NCBI RefSeq assembly: GCF_018122595.1
Contig: NZ_JAGRQH010000002.1
Location: forward strand, 248,001-312,000
Length of the DNA: 64,000 nucleotides
Source of the DNA: Neokomagataea anthophila
GTDB taxonomy: Bacteria; Pseudomonadota; Alphaproteobacteria; Acetobacterales; Acetobacteraceae
Direction: 5' to 3'
Made by a program: the position numbers and the translations under genes
Notes under the pieces: model-generated
Databases searched by the model: none
Told to the model about the DNA's origin: nothing
Seen by the model: only the letters and a program-made list of their open reading frames with translations
Shown here: positions 28,314 to 37,163 of the stretch, piece after piece
Numbering within the stretch: position 1 is the stretch's first letter
How the letters are laid out: the number at the start of each line of letters is the position of its first letter

Positions 28314-29384
28314 TTATCCGCGCACATGCCGCTTGGCGTGATGTGCTGCCCCTTGAGCATGCAAACTCACCATCCGCACGCTCCCAGTATGGCGTACACC
28401 TCGCGCACCATGCTTCCGCGCTGAAACTTCTGCCACCTCGACAGGACGGTGCGTCGCAGCAAGCTGCCGCCCACGCACACGCCCCCTGCGCCCAGCAAAC
28501 ACCAAGACAGGACGCGACGCAGCCGGATGCATCAAAGGCTCTGGCGCCAAACCTTTATCGGCAAAGCCACGATCCAATAAAGCCGCCATCGCCAGAGAAC
28601 GGCTTGTATTACTTGGCGCCCCCATGACCACGCCAATCAAACGTGTGTTCCCACGCATCGCAGAGGTCACCAAATTATGACCCGCCAAATCCGTATAACC
28701 CGTCTTCAACCCATCCGCGCCAGAATAAATCTTCAACATTGGATCATGGTTCGGGATTAAACGGCGATGGAAATAAAACTGCGGCACATCAAAATAATGG
28801 TAATAGCCCGGAAAATCATTAATCAAACGGCGCGCTAAAATGCCGAGATCATGCGCCGTCGTCACTTGATCGGGATCTGGCAAACCAGAAGCATTCCGGA
28901 ATGTCGTATTATTCATACCCAACGCACGCGCTTGTTGCGTCATAAGTTGTGCAAACCGTACCTCATCACCACCACCGAGAAATTCGCCCAACGCACAAGC
29001 AGCATCATTGGCCGATTTCGTGACCAGCGCCAAAACCCCTTGCTCAACAGTCAAGCGCGTACCCGGCACCAAACCCAGTTTAGACGGCTTTTGAATCGAG
29101 CAATGAATCGACACAGGTACTTGCTCGTCAAAAGTAATTTGATGCGCTTGAGAGGCACGAAAAGTCAGATACAGCGTCATTAACTTCGTCAAAGATGCCG
29201 GATAACGCTGCAAATCTGCATCGCTTTGTGACAGAACATCACCCGTCTGCGCATCGAGAACATAACTCGAAATATGCCCCGGATATTGTGCCCATGCACG
29301 CCCTGAAGGCGCCAACACGGCGCACACGCACCCAAGCACAAGAAAAGCAGAAAAAAATGCAGATAAACCGGACGAGAAGCGCAT
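28314..29384 (-). CDS. D-alanyl-D-alanine carboxypeptidase (S11 family)
   Basis: A penicillin-binding D,D-carboxypeptidase of about 356 residues that trims the terminal D-Ala of peptidoglycan stem peptides. It has a signal peptide (MRFSSGLSAFFSAFLVLGCV ending near GRAWA), the catalytic SxxK in SLTKLMTL, SAND as the SxN motif, and LKTGYT as KTG. The region after the catalytic domain is short and very basic (RGRRGRVRGR, KHGARGVRH), unlike the beta domain and amphipathic anchor of E. coli PBP5. The frame opens at 29417, but the signal peptide starts at the ATG at 29384. Confidence 0.93.
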   Translation of the reverse strand: MRFSSGLSAFFSAFLVLGCVCAVLAPSGRAWAQYPGHISSYVLDAQTGDVLSQSDADLQRYPASLTKLMTLYLTFRASQAHQITFDEQVPVSIHCSIQKPSKLGLVPGTRLTVEQGVLALVTKSANDAACALGEFLGGGDEVRFAQLMTQQARALGMNNTTFRNASGLPDPDQVTTAHDLGILARRLINDFPGYYHYFDVPQFYFHRRLIPNHDPMLKIYSGADGLKTGYTDLAGHNLVTSAMRGNTRLIGVVMGAPSNTSRSLAMAALLDRGFADKGLAPEPLMHPAASRPVLVFAGRRGRVRGRQLAATHRPVEVAEVSARKHGARGVRHTGSVRMVSLHAQGAAHHAKRHVRG

Positions 29385-29596
29385 TACCTGGCAGCCTTTA
29401 AGCGTAACCGTAACCACGGAGCCTTAATACATAGACGCACGAAACCACGCCCCCGACATCCGCCGGATAACGCGACCGACACATAAAGCGCTTCAAAACA
29501 GCACCTTATAACCACACGACTATCTACGCGTGGCCCCACTCATACGTCCATGACCTTTTCTGAATTTATTTAATATTTTCTGAAGGTGGCGAAAAC

Positions 29597-30124
29597 ATGG
29601 TGAAAGCAACACCTTACCTCTTTCCACCTTGCCATATAAAATCATGCAAATCCCCCCTTCTCATGGCTATAGAAGCACTCCATATTCTCAACGTCATGGT
29701 TCTATCGACATTGCGCCCCACACCTGTTCTGCCTGAGACCCTCCCCCTGAATGACAGCGCAGCGCGCGTCTCAGCGATGGGCACTTCAGACCCTCTCACT
29801 CCTCCCCTTGGAGAAGATGGCGAACCCGAGTTCGAAATTGATGTCGTCGTGCGTCCGCGCACCCGCACGCGCAAGCCCTCCATGTTTACTGTCCTCATGC
29901 TGAATGATGACTACACACCCATGGAGTTCGTTGTGCACGTACTCGAACGTTTTTTTGGAAAATCGCGCGATGAAGCAACCGATATCATGCTCGAAGTACA
30001 CCAACACGGCGTCGGCGTCTGTGGTGTCTTTACTTATGAAGTAGCCGAGAGCAAGGTTGCTCATGTCATGGATCTGGCACGCAAAAACCAGCACCCACTA
30101 CAATGCACACTTGAAAAAGAATAA
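29597..30124 (+). CDS. clpS: ATP-dependent Clp protease adaptor ClpS
   Basis: The ClpS core occupies the last 90 residues: [20 protein letters not shown], then [18 protein letters not shown] and a C-terminal [20 protein letters not shown]. ClpS binds N-degron substrates and hands them to ClpA. The ATG at 29597 has an AAGGTGG element seven bases before it but gives an unusual 33-residue leader; the ATG at 29696 would give a 142-residue protein closer to the family but has no clear Shine-Dalgarno. It is followed after 133 bases by clpA. Confidence 0.93.
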   Translation: MVKATPYLFPPCHIKSCKSPLLMAIEALHILNVMVLSTLRPTPVLPETLPLNDSAARVSAMGTSDPLTPPLGEDGEPEFEIDVVVRPRTRTRKPSMFTVLMLNDDYTPMEFVVHVLERFFGKSRDEATDIMLEVHQHGVGVCGVFTYEVAESKVAHVMDLARKNQHPLQCTLEKE

Positions 30125-30224
30125 CGCCGGTTCCACCCTCTAACACTCCACTCCATACCCGGAACCGGAAGACCTACCACGCCTGCGTTTGTGACTCGTT
30201 TCTACAGCCACATCGCGCCAAGAT

Positions 30225-30252
30225 GCCTCTCTCGTTGAGAGGCCGAGAGGAG
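30225..30252 (+). promoter_or_regulatory. Alternative hairpins over the clpA ribosome binding site
   Basis: Hairpin A pairs GCCTCTC (30225-30231) with GAGAGGC (30237-30243). Hairpin B pairs TCTCTCG (30228-30234) with CGAGAGG (30244-30250) using one G-U pair, which would hide the Shine-Dalgarno GAGAGGAG (30245-30252) five bases before the ATG. The two are mutually exclusive, so translation could be switchable. Confidence 0.35.
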
Positions 30253-30257
30253 CGCCC

Positions 30258-32570
30258 ATGCTGTCCCGTATGCTCGAACAGACACTTCACCGCGCCCTCA
30301 CATTCGCCGGGGACCGAAAACACGAATACGCTACGCTTGAGCATTTATTGCTTGGCCTAACAGAAGACCCAGATGCCCTCAGCGTTTTTCACGCATGCGG
30401 CGTTGATCTGGAGCGACTCCGTTCAGAACTCACCGAATTCCTAGACAAAGACCTCTCAGGCCTATCCTCAGAGCGTAGTGTTGACCCTAAACCGACCGCC
30501 GCTTTCCAGCGTGTCATACAACGTGCCGCCATTCACGTGCAGAGCACAGGCCGCGATGATGTCACTGGCGCAAATGTCCTCGTCGCGCTCTTTGCAGAGC
30601 GTGAAAGTCATGCCGTCTACTTCCTGCAATTACAGGATATGACCCGCCTAGACGCCGTGAACTTCATTTCACACGGTATCGCCAAAGCCCCAGATCGCGG
30701 GGCCCGCAAAACCTCCACCACCAGTCAAAAAAACACCGATAGCGAACCTGAAGAACGCAAAACGAAGACCAAAGATGGTGCCCTCGCAACCTATTGCGTT
30801 GACCTCAATGCGCGCGCTGAAGCAGGAAAAATTGACCCCCTGATCGGGCGCGACCAAGAGATCGAACGCACCATCCAAATTCTCTGCCGCCGCACCAAAA
30901 ATAACCCCCTGTTCGTTGGTGATCCCGGCGTCGGCAAAACCGCCATTGCCGAAGGCCTCGCACGGCGCATCATCGAAAAAGATGTCCCAGAAGTCCTACA
31001 GGATGCCACAATTTACGCCCTCGATATGGGCGCCCTATTGGCTGGCACACGCTATCGTGGGGATTTTGAAGAACGCCTAAAAGCCGTTGTCACAGAATTA
31101 GACGAAACTCCAAATGCTGTCCTGTTCATTGATGAAATCCATACCGTTATCGGTGCTGGTTCAACATCCGGCGGCGCAATGGATGCATCAAACCTGCTCA
31201 AGCCAGCTCTTGCCGCAGGCACGCTGCGTTGCATCGGTTCTACAACCTACAAAGAATTCAGACAGCACTTTGAAAAAGACCGTGCTTTGGTCCGGCGTTT
31301 CCAAAAAATTGATGTACCAGAACCGAGCATAGAAGATGCCATCAAAATTTTGCGCGGCCTGAAAAGCAGCTACGAAAAATTCCATAACGTCCGCTATACA
31401 GATGAAGCCTTGCGCGGCGCGGTCGAACTCGCGGCAAAATACGTGCATGACCGCAAGCTGCCCGACAAAGCCATTGACGTTATTGATGAAGTCGGGGCTG
31501 CTCGTATGCTCATCCCTGAAAGCAAGCGTAAAAAAACCGTAACCATCAAAGACGTGGAAGATGCCATCGCAAAAATTGCGCGCATTCCACCCAAAAGCGT
31601 CTCCGCCGATGACCGGGAAACACTGCGCACTCTTGAGCGTGATTTGCGCAACATGGTCTTTGGCCAAGACAACGCAATTGAAACGCTGTCATCAGCCATC
31701 AAACTCTCCCGAGCCGGCCTCAGAGAGCCTGAGAAGCCCATTGGCAATTATCTCTTCTCTGGCCCAACAGGCGTCGGCAAGACAGAAATTGCTCGCCAAT
31801 TAGCGACCTCACTGGGTGTCGAGTTAATTCGCTTTGATATGTCTGAATACATGGAGCGACACTCCATATCACGCCTACTGGGTGCCCCTCCGGGCTATGT
31901 TGGCTTTGATCAAGGTGGCCTCTTAACGGACGCCATTGACCAACACCCACACGCCGTTCTTCTGCTTGATGAAATTGAAAAAGCACACCCCGAGCTTTTC
32001 AATATCTTACTACAAGTCATGGATAATGGCCGCTTAACAGACCATAATGGCAAAACAGTTGATTTCCGTAACGTCATTCTGATCATGACAACCAATGCTG
32101 GCGCCTCCGATTTGTCCAAAGAAGCTGTTGGCTTTGGACGAACCATTCGTTCTGGCGAAGATGAAGAAGCCATCAAGCGCCTCTTCACACCAGAATTCCG
32201 CAACCGACTGGATGCCATTATTCCCTTCGCCAACCTTACGCCAGAAACCGTGGGGCGCGTGGTGGAGAAATTCATTCTCCAGTTGGAAGCTCAACTGGCA
32301 GACCGCAACGTCACCATTGAGATTTCATCCGCTGCGAAAGAATGGTTGGCCGAACGCGGATATGACCGCTTGTATGGTGCGCGCCCCCTCGGCCGCGTCA
32401 TTCAGGAAAATATCAAAAAGCCACTCGCCGAAGAACTGCTCTTTGGCCGCCTAGCACAAGGCGGAACGGTTTCTATCGGCCTCAAAAATAAAGCTCTCAC
32501 CTTCGACATTACCGAAGCTGAAAACCATAACAGCAAATCCGACGCTCAAAAAAATGAGGCCACGAACTAA
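30258..32570 (+). CDS. clpA: ATP-dependent Clp protease ATP-binding subunit ClpA
   Basis: A 770-residue AAA+ unfoldase of normal length. The N-terminal repeat domain (about 1-145) begins MLSRMLEQTLHRALTFAGDR, includes YATLEHLLLGL, and is the ClpS docking part. D1 has Walker A GDPGVGKTA at 221-229 and Walker B VLFIDEIH. D2 has GPTGVGKTE near 503-511, LLLDEIEKAHP and FTPEFRNRLDAI. The ClpP-binding loop region reads AVGFGRT, a VGF variant of the IGF/IGL loop. It unfolds substrates into ClpP. ATG 30258 has a strong GAGAGGAG site. Confidence 0.97.
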   Translation: MLSRMLEQTLHRALTFAGDRKHEYATLEHLLLGLTEDPDALSVFHACGVDLERLRSELTEFLDKDLSGLSSERSVDPKPTAAFQRVIQRAAIHVQSTGRDDVTGANVLVALFAERESHAVYFLQLQDMTRLDAVNFISHGIAKAPDRGARKTSTTSQKNTDSEPEERKTKTKDGALATYCVDLNARAEAGKIDPLIGRDQEIERTIQILCRRTKNNPLFVGDPGVGKTAIAEGLARRIIEKDVPEVLQDATIYALDMGALLAGTRYRGDFEERLKAVVTELDETPNAVLFIDEIHTVIGAGSTSGGAMDASNLLKPALAAGTLRCIGSTTYKEFRQHFEKDRALVRRFQKIDVPEPSIEDAIKILRGLKSSYEKFHNVRYTDEALRGAVELAAKYVHDRKLPDKAIDVIDEVGAARMLIPESKRKKTVTIKDVEDAIAKIARIPPKSVSADDRETLRTLERDLRNMVFGQDNAIETLSSAIKLSRAGLREPEKPIGNYLFSGPTGVGKTEIARQLATSLGVELIRFDMSEYMERHSISRLLGAPPGYVGFDQGGLLTDAIDQHPHAVLLLDEIEKAHPELFNILLQVMDNGRLTDHNGKTVDFRNVILIMTTNAGASDLSKEAVGFGRTIRSGEDEEAIKRLFTPEFRNRLDAIIPFANLTPETVGRVVEKFILQLEAQLADRNVTIEISSAAKEWLAERGYDRLYGARPLGRVIQENIKKPLAEELLFGRLAQGGTVSIGLKNKALTFDITEAENHNSKSDAQKNEATN

Positions 32571-32577
32571 CCCTACG

Positions 32578-32603
32578 CCCCGGGAGACAACATGCTCCCG
32601 GGG
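32578..32603 (+). terminator. Hairpin terminator after clpA
   Basis: Arms CCCCGGGAG (32578-32586) and CTCCCGGGG (32595-32603) pair perfectly around an eight-base loop, followed by CCTTTCC. The stem is strong but the T-tract is weak. It lies between clpA and the convergent DUF3465 gene. Confidence 0.7.
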
Positions 32604-32613
32604 CCTTTCCATA

Positions 32614-33096
32614 TCACTCGTAATGCTGGCCGTTCACGACCACGAAACCACCCCATGCCCATGAACGCCCAGTACCGTGATGCGTCCAATCAATTCCTTG
32701 GCTACGCAGGTTATCAAAGTAATAACGCCCCTGCACTTCAACCTGATCTTGCTTATGTACCCAAGGCCACGCCGGAGCATTCATGCGATCCAGATCAGAT
32801 ACGATACGGATCGATACCCCAGCCCCCACATTCACATAAAAAAAACCATGCCAACCACTACGCGTCTGTTTCGCACGCGGCGCCACAGCAACTACTTGCC
32901 CACAAATATGCTCTGGCAAATCTGCACCCGTCGCACCATTTTGCAAGAAATTCTGCTGATCACGCAGAAATTGCGCATTATCACAGGCACTAGGCATCGT
33001 TTCTGAAGCCGCATGCGCTGCTCCCACGCTGAACATCAACGCAACACCCCCAATAAGAGAGTACCTAAAATACTTCTTTCCCGAAGACATCATCAT
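32614..33096 (-). CDS. Exported DUF3465-family protein
   Basis: A 160-residue protein with a signal peptide (YFRYSLIGGVALMFSVGAAH, cleaved near HAA). The mature part fits DUF3465: VSIRIVSDLDRM, KQDQVEVQGRYYFDN, then IDWTHHGTGRSW and GGFVVVNGQHYE at the end. The conserved WTHH with nearby acidic residues suggests a metal or nucleotide pocket, but the family has no function I know of. An early Cys pair may form a disulfide. It is expressed alone from a divergent AT-rich region shared with the P1 peptidase. Confidence 0.75.
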   Translation of the reverse strand: MMMSSGKKYFRYSLIGGVALMFSVGAAHAASETMPSACDNAQFLRDQQNFLQNGATGADLPEHICGQVVAVAPRAKQTRSGWHGFFYVNVGAGVSIRIVSDLDRMNAPAWPWVHKQDQVEVQGRYYFDNLRSQGIDWTHHGTGRSWAWGGFVVVNGQHYE

Positions 33097-33326
33097 ACCT
33101 CATACAAAAACAACAAACGGAACCAGATTATAACTTACAATATTTAAAATTATTCAAGAACAAATACCATTTTTATCAAAAACAAAAAATGACACAATTA
33201 TACTCTATACAGACACACCAGATAATATTTTACTCTGACAACGTTTGAGGATAAAACTGAACCACACCCTAAGTGTCTCAGAAGTCTCTGCCTGAATCGC
33301 GCACTTCACCTCTTCAAAAACGAAAA

Positions 33327-34475
33327 ATGAACATGAGCCGCACATCTTCAACTCCCTCCATAAAAGCAACACGACGCGCAATACTGGGCGCAAGCGCCGC
33401 TTTTATGATGCGGCCTCCCAATATTTTCGCAACGCCGACAGTCCCGCATGGCACCGTCGGCCCACGCAACCTCATTACAGACGTCCCAGGCCTTAAAGTG
33501 GGCTACGCTGATGCACCTTCAAATTGTACCGGCGTCAATGTGATTCTGCCCGACGCACCCGCCGTCGCCGCAGTCGATGTGCGTGGCGGCGGCCCAGCCA
33601 CCCGTGAGACAGACACACTCACCCTCGGGAATTTGGTCCACACAGTGGACGCTATCGTTCTTTCCGGTGGGTCTGTTTACGGCCTCGCATCAGGAGATGG
33701 CGCCGCAGCATGGCTCGGCGCACGTGGTCGCGGCTTTTCATTCCACCCTAGTGCGACCGTACCACCTGCGCCGATCGTACCAACAGCCGCCCTCTATGAC
33801 CTTGCCACCGGCGGCGATAAAAACTGGGGAGAAAACCCTCCATATCATACACTCGGCATCGCCGCTGCGTCCCGCGCATCTGATAGCTTCCCACTCGGCA
33901 CACATGGCGCAGGATATGGCGCAACAGCAGGCGCATTAAAAGGCGGCCTTGGATCAGCCTCCTACATTACCCATGACGGAATCACCGTTGGTGCTATTGT
34001 GGCCTGCAATTCATTAGGGTCCGTTATTGCTCCCGGCGGACGGCGCTTTTGGGCCGGAGAGTTCGAGATTGGAGACGAATTTGGCGGCCTAGGCGCACCG
34101 AAATCAAGAGTTACCCCCGAAGATTGGGGCCTCGCCAAACTCAACCCACAGCCACGCGCCAACACCACCCTCGCCTGCATCGCAACCGATGTCACACTCA
34201 CGAATGATGAACTCAAGCGCGTCGCCATAATCGCGCAAGACGGCATGGCCCGTGCCATTCGACCTGTTCACGCCCCTTTTGATGGTGACGTCGTGTTCGC
34301 CCTTTCCACTGCACGACAAGCCGCACCTTCAGACCCAACATCATTAGAGCGCAGTATTCTTGTCACTCGCATAGGCTCCCTTGCCGCAGATGTTCTCGCA
34401 CGCGCTATCGCACGTGGCGTTTATCTCGCGACATGCCCTCCCGGCATGACCACACAACCATGGTCCAATCTGTGA
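33327..34475 (+). CDS. P1-family (DmpA/NylC-type) aminopeptidase, Tat-like signal
   Basis: A P1-family self-processing N-terminal nucleophile hydrolase of about 382 residues. It opens with a Tat-like signal (TRRAILGASAAFMM), then the family block NLITDVPGLKVGYADAP and DAIVLSGGSVYGLASGDGAA. The likely cleavage site and nucleophile is in NTTLACIATDVTLTNDELK, followed by ARAIRPVHAPFDGDVVFAL. Family members release N-terminal residues (DmpA, D- and L-) or hydrolyse amide oligomers (NylC). The start is taken as ATG 33327 (ATG 33333 equally possible); the GTG at 33273 is less likely. It overlaps the DUF3311 gene by 16 bases. Confidence 0.88.
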   Translation: MNMSRTSSTPSIKATRRAILGASAAFMMRPPNIFATPTVPHGTVGPRNLITDVPGLKVGYADAPSNCTGVNVILPDAPAVAAVDVRGGGPATRETDTLTLGNLVHTVDAIVLSGGSVYGLASGDGAAAWLGARGRGFSFHPSATVPPAPIVPTAALYDLATGGDKNWGENPPYHTLGIAAASRASDSFPLGTHGAGYGATAGALKGGLGSASYITHDGITVGAIVACNSLGSVIAPGGRRFWAGEFEIGDEFGGLGAPKSRVTPEDWGLAKLNPQPRANTTLACIATDVTLTNDELKRVAIIAQDGMARAIRPVHAPFDGDVVFALSTARQAAPSDPTSLERSILVTRIGSLAADVLARAIARGVYLATCPPGMTTQPWSNL

Positions 34476-34657
34476 ACTCTCGCCAGAACTATATTGCTCT
34501 CGTAGCCCTGCCCTTACTCTGGCTCAGCGTACTCATCATCTTGCACGCTGAGCCATATACGCTACTGGGTATTCCCCTACACATCATTTGGCTCTTCAGC
34601 GGCATTTTTATTATTCCCAGCACTTTACTATTTGCCAACCGTGCACCCCGATCATGA
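34460..34657 (+). CDS. DUF3311-type small membrane protein
   Basis: A 65-residue protein with two hydrophobic segments (ALVALPLLWLSVLIIL and LHIIWLFSGIFIIPSTLLFA) separated by EPYTLLGIP. Size, layout and position directly before a sodium:solute symporter fit DUF3311 proteins, thought to be small partners of SSS permeases. It overlaps the peptidase gene by 16 bases, and its stop overlaps the symporter start as ATGA. Confidence 0.8.
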   Translation: MVQSVNSRQNYIALVALPLLWLSVLIILHAEPYTLLGIPLHIIWLFSGIFIIPSTLLFANRAPRS

Positions 34658-36045
34658 TCTTCAGCTTTTGCTTAGTCCTCTTATGCGCTCTTGCGCTCAT
34701 CCCACTCTCACAGAGCCATAACAACACCACAGATCCGCGCTCCTTCTTCGCAGCGCAAGGGCAGTTAGGTACAGCCCTCTTTCTCGTTCTTTCGGTCGGT
34801 GAGACCTACACCATTGGCTCTGTCATGGGACTGCCGGGAGGCATTGTCGCGCATGGCACGGACACCGCCGTGTGGCTCACAGGCTATATCCTCCTCGCCT
34901 TTCCTGTTGGTTTTATCCTGTACCCCAAATTACATGCACTCGGACAGCAATACAGCGCAATCACCCTGCCAGACCTTTTCCGTGCTCATTTTAAGAGCCC
35001 CGCACTCGAAAAAGCCGTTGCATTACTCCTGACCGTACTGATCCTCCCCCTAGGCACTACACAATTTTTAGGCCTGATCAGTGCCTTAAAACTTTTAGCT
35101 CCCACACTCCCAAACGCTCTCATAGGGTTACTCTGTGCCGGAATTGCATTTCTCTTCGTCGCGATTTCTGGATTACGCGGAGCCGCTCTCATTTCTTGCC
35201 TCAAAGACGCACTCATTATTCTTATTGTCTGTACTGTTTCTGGAGCAGCATTTTACCACTGGGCAGACCACCCAACCCTTTCACTAAAAACGGCCCTAGA
35301 CCACATTGCCACAACATCTCATGCAAGCCATCCAAACACATTCATTCTCAGCACCATACTGATCCAAGCTGTCGCTTTTTGCATTGTACCCCACGCTGCA
35401 TCAGCAGCCTTCTCAGCACGCAGCGCTGAAGCTATCCGGCGCGCACAATGCTGGATGCCTCTTTACCTTTTACTCTTCCCACTTTTATTTGCCATTGGCA
35501 GCTTCGGACTAACGCATAACCTCGGCGATTATAAGTCCGATAATATTCTCTTAGTGATTACACAACACTTCCTACCACCTTGGGCCATCGGCATCATTAT
35601 GGCAGGCATCGCACTCACAGGCTTAGTGTGGCTCGGAGCTGTTTGCCTCTCCATCGCCGCAATTATAGCGCGCAATGTCGTGCCACACCTTTCCAATACC
35701 AACCAAAAGCACGTTGGCCGCGGCGTGATCGCGCTCTATCTCATCGTTTCCCTAGCAAGCGCCTCCCTACCAGGATTACGCATGACAAGCCTCAACGTCT
35801 TTTTCTACATGGGGCTCGCCCAGCTTATTCCCGGCATTTTCAGCATTGTCTTTAACTGGCCATTTACAAGCAGAATCATTGCCACCGCGCTCTTCAGTGG
35901 CCTTTTCGTTTCCATCAGCACTTACGAATATGCCGGAAGTGTATACGGTTTTCACCCAGCCACTCCCGGCCTCATCGTAAACGGACTAATTCTTATCAGT
36001 TCATACGTATGGCAATACTTTAAAAAGCCGTCTGCTGCGGGCTAA
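34654..36045 (+). CDS. Sodium:solute symporter family permease
   Basis: A membrane permease of 463 residues with about 12-13 hydrophobic segments. It has the SSS-type early block FFAAQGQLGTALFLVLSVGETYTIGSV and the loop YPKLHALGQQYSAITLPDLF, which corresponds to the family's YxAxTLPDxL region. It uses a sodium or proton gradient to import an organic solute; the neighbouring peptidase suggests a peptide, amino acid or amide product, by inference only. The start ATG 34654 overlaps the DUF3311 stop (ATGA). The 3' end overlaps the convergent phosphoesterase by 26 bases. Confidence 0.88.
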   Translation: MIFSFCLVLLCALALIPLSQSHNNTTDPRSFFAAQGQLGTALFLVLSVGETYTIGSVMGLPGGIVAHGTDTAVWLTGYILLAFPVGFILYPKLHALGQQYSAITLPDLFRAHFKSPALEKAVALLLTVLILPLGTTQFLGLISALKLLAPTLPNALIGLLCAGIAFLFVAISGLRGAALISCLKDALIILIVCTVSGAAFYHWADHPTLSLKTALDHIATTSHASHPNTFILSTILIQAVAFCIVPHAASAAFSARSAEAIRRAQCWMPLYLLLFPLLFAIGSFGLTHNLGDYKSDNILLVITQHFLPPWAIGIIMAGIALTGLVWLGAVCLSIAAIIARNVVPHLSNTNQKHVGRGVIALYLIVSLASASLPGLRMTSLNVFFYMGLAQLIPGIFSIVFNWPFTSRIIATALFSGLFVSISTYEYAGSVYGFHPATPGLIVNGLILISSYVWQYFKKPSAAG

Positions 36046-36961
36046 CAGTCTGAAAACCATAGGTCTTATATTCAGTACGCACAGAGCCTTGATCAACATG
36101 CACAACCATATAGCCTTCAGGTGTGCCCAAATGCTCACCGTGCCACCAGTTGCCGCAAATAGCCCCCCCCGTAATATAAGGCACACCATTCAACTCCACA
36201 TGTTCCAAAACATGCGTATGCCCTTGTAAGACTGCTAAAACATTATGACCGTGCAAAAGCGCTAAAACATCACGTGTATTTACCGTACATAATGCTGATG
36301 GACGCAGCTTTGTATGATCCAGATCCGTATAAGTTCCGAAAGCTGTTACCATCGGAATATGCGTTACAACGATAATAGGCGCCCCTGCGGGCAACGCATC
36401 CAACGTTACCTTGAGCCACGCCAATTGAACAGCATCATAACGCCCTTCATATTTCCGATCATCTGTAATACCAATGGAATCTAAAACAATAAAATTCACA
36501 CCTTTATGTACGAACGTATAATATGTCTGACCATAGATACGTCGGAAGTAATTTTTACCAAACTCTGGGTCCGATAAAGACGCACCGCTCTGTTCATAAA
36601 CCCCAAAGCAATCATGATTACCAATCGTATGGTAAATTTTCTTCCCAATGACCTGCTCGGTCATTTCATATAAATCAATCAGTTTATTGGCACGTTCTTT
36701 TGAAACCCCAAGAGCATCAAAAACATGATCGCCCCCCTGCACTACGAAATCTGCACGTTCTTTATTAATCGCGCGGAACGCCATCTGACAGCCCTTGGTC
36801 GCATCAAGCTCAGGCTGTAAATGTGTGTCCGTCATAAATACAAACGAAAAGGCTTCATGGACTGCCGTTGAACGCGCCTGCATATCCTGGCCACGCACAA
36901 GAGAAACTCCAGCCAGAGCACCAGCTCCACCCAAAATATGACGCCGCGACAAAATAGACAT
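36020..36961 (-). CDS. Metallophosphoesterase with Tat signal
   Basis: A 313-residue calcineurin-like phosphoesterase. The start is a Tat signal (MSILSRRHILGGAGALAGVS). Metal-binding motifs in order: MTDTHLQP near 44-51, GGDHVFD near 76-82, GNHDCFG near 117-123, VVTHIPM near 207 and LQGHTHVLEH near 247. It is exported folded to the periplasm and probably hydrolyses phosphomono- or diesters; the substrate is not known. It is divergent from the foreign-looking glycosyltransferase and convergent with the symporter. Confidence 0.9.
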   Translation of the reverse strand: MSILSRRHILGGAGALAGVSLVRGQDMQARSTAVHEAFSFVFMTDTHLQPELDATKGCQMAFRAINKERADFVVQGGDHVFDALGVSKERANKLIDLYEMTEQVIGKKIYHTIGNHDCFGVYEQSGASLSDPEFGKNYFRRIYGQTYYTFVHKGVNFIVLDSIGITDDRKYEGRYDAVQLAWLKVTLDALPAGAPIIVVTHIPMVTAFGTYTDLDHTKLRPSALCTVNTRDVLALLHGHNVLAVLQGHTHVLEHVELNGVPYITGGAICGNWWHGEHLGTPEGYMVVHVDQGSVRTEYKTYGFQTVSPQQTAF

Positions 36962-37163
36962 AGATCTTCTGCCCCACCAAATCTTTACCGTGATATTTCA
37001 TCAATTCACACAAATGAACATCCAACACTACACAACATATAAAGTGTAAATTATATTACAATTTCACGAAAACATTATTATTGACAATAATTTTTGGGAC
37101 CTTTAATATAAATATATTATAGCACATTACATCAATTAACCCACTAGAGATATAGTAAGATTC

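Noticed and set aside
29385-29596. tRNA or riboswitch in the gap before clpS
   Set aside because: No cloverleaf, T-loop signature or known aptamer pattern was found by eye; the same holds for the gaps at 15735-15900 and 17670-17937.
31188-31667. Minus-strand open frame of 159 codons
   Set aside because: Antisense to the D1-D2 region of clpA; no independent protein-like features.
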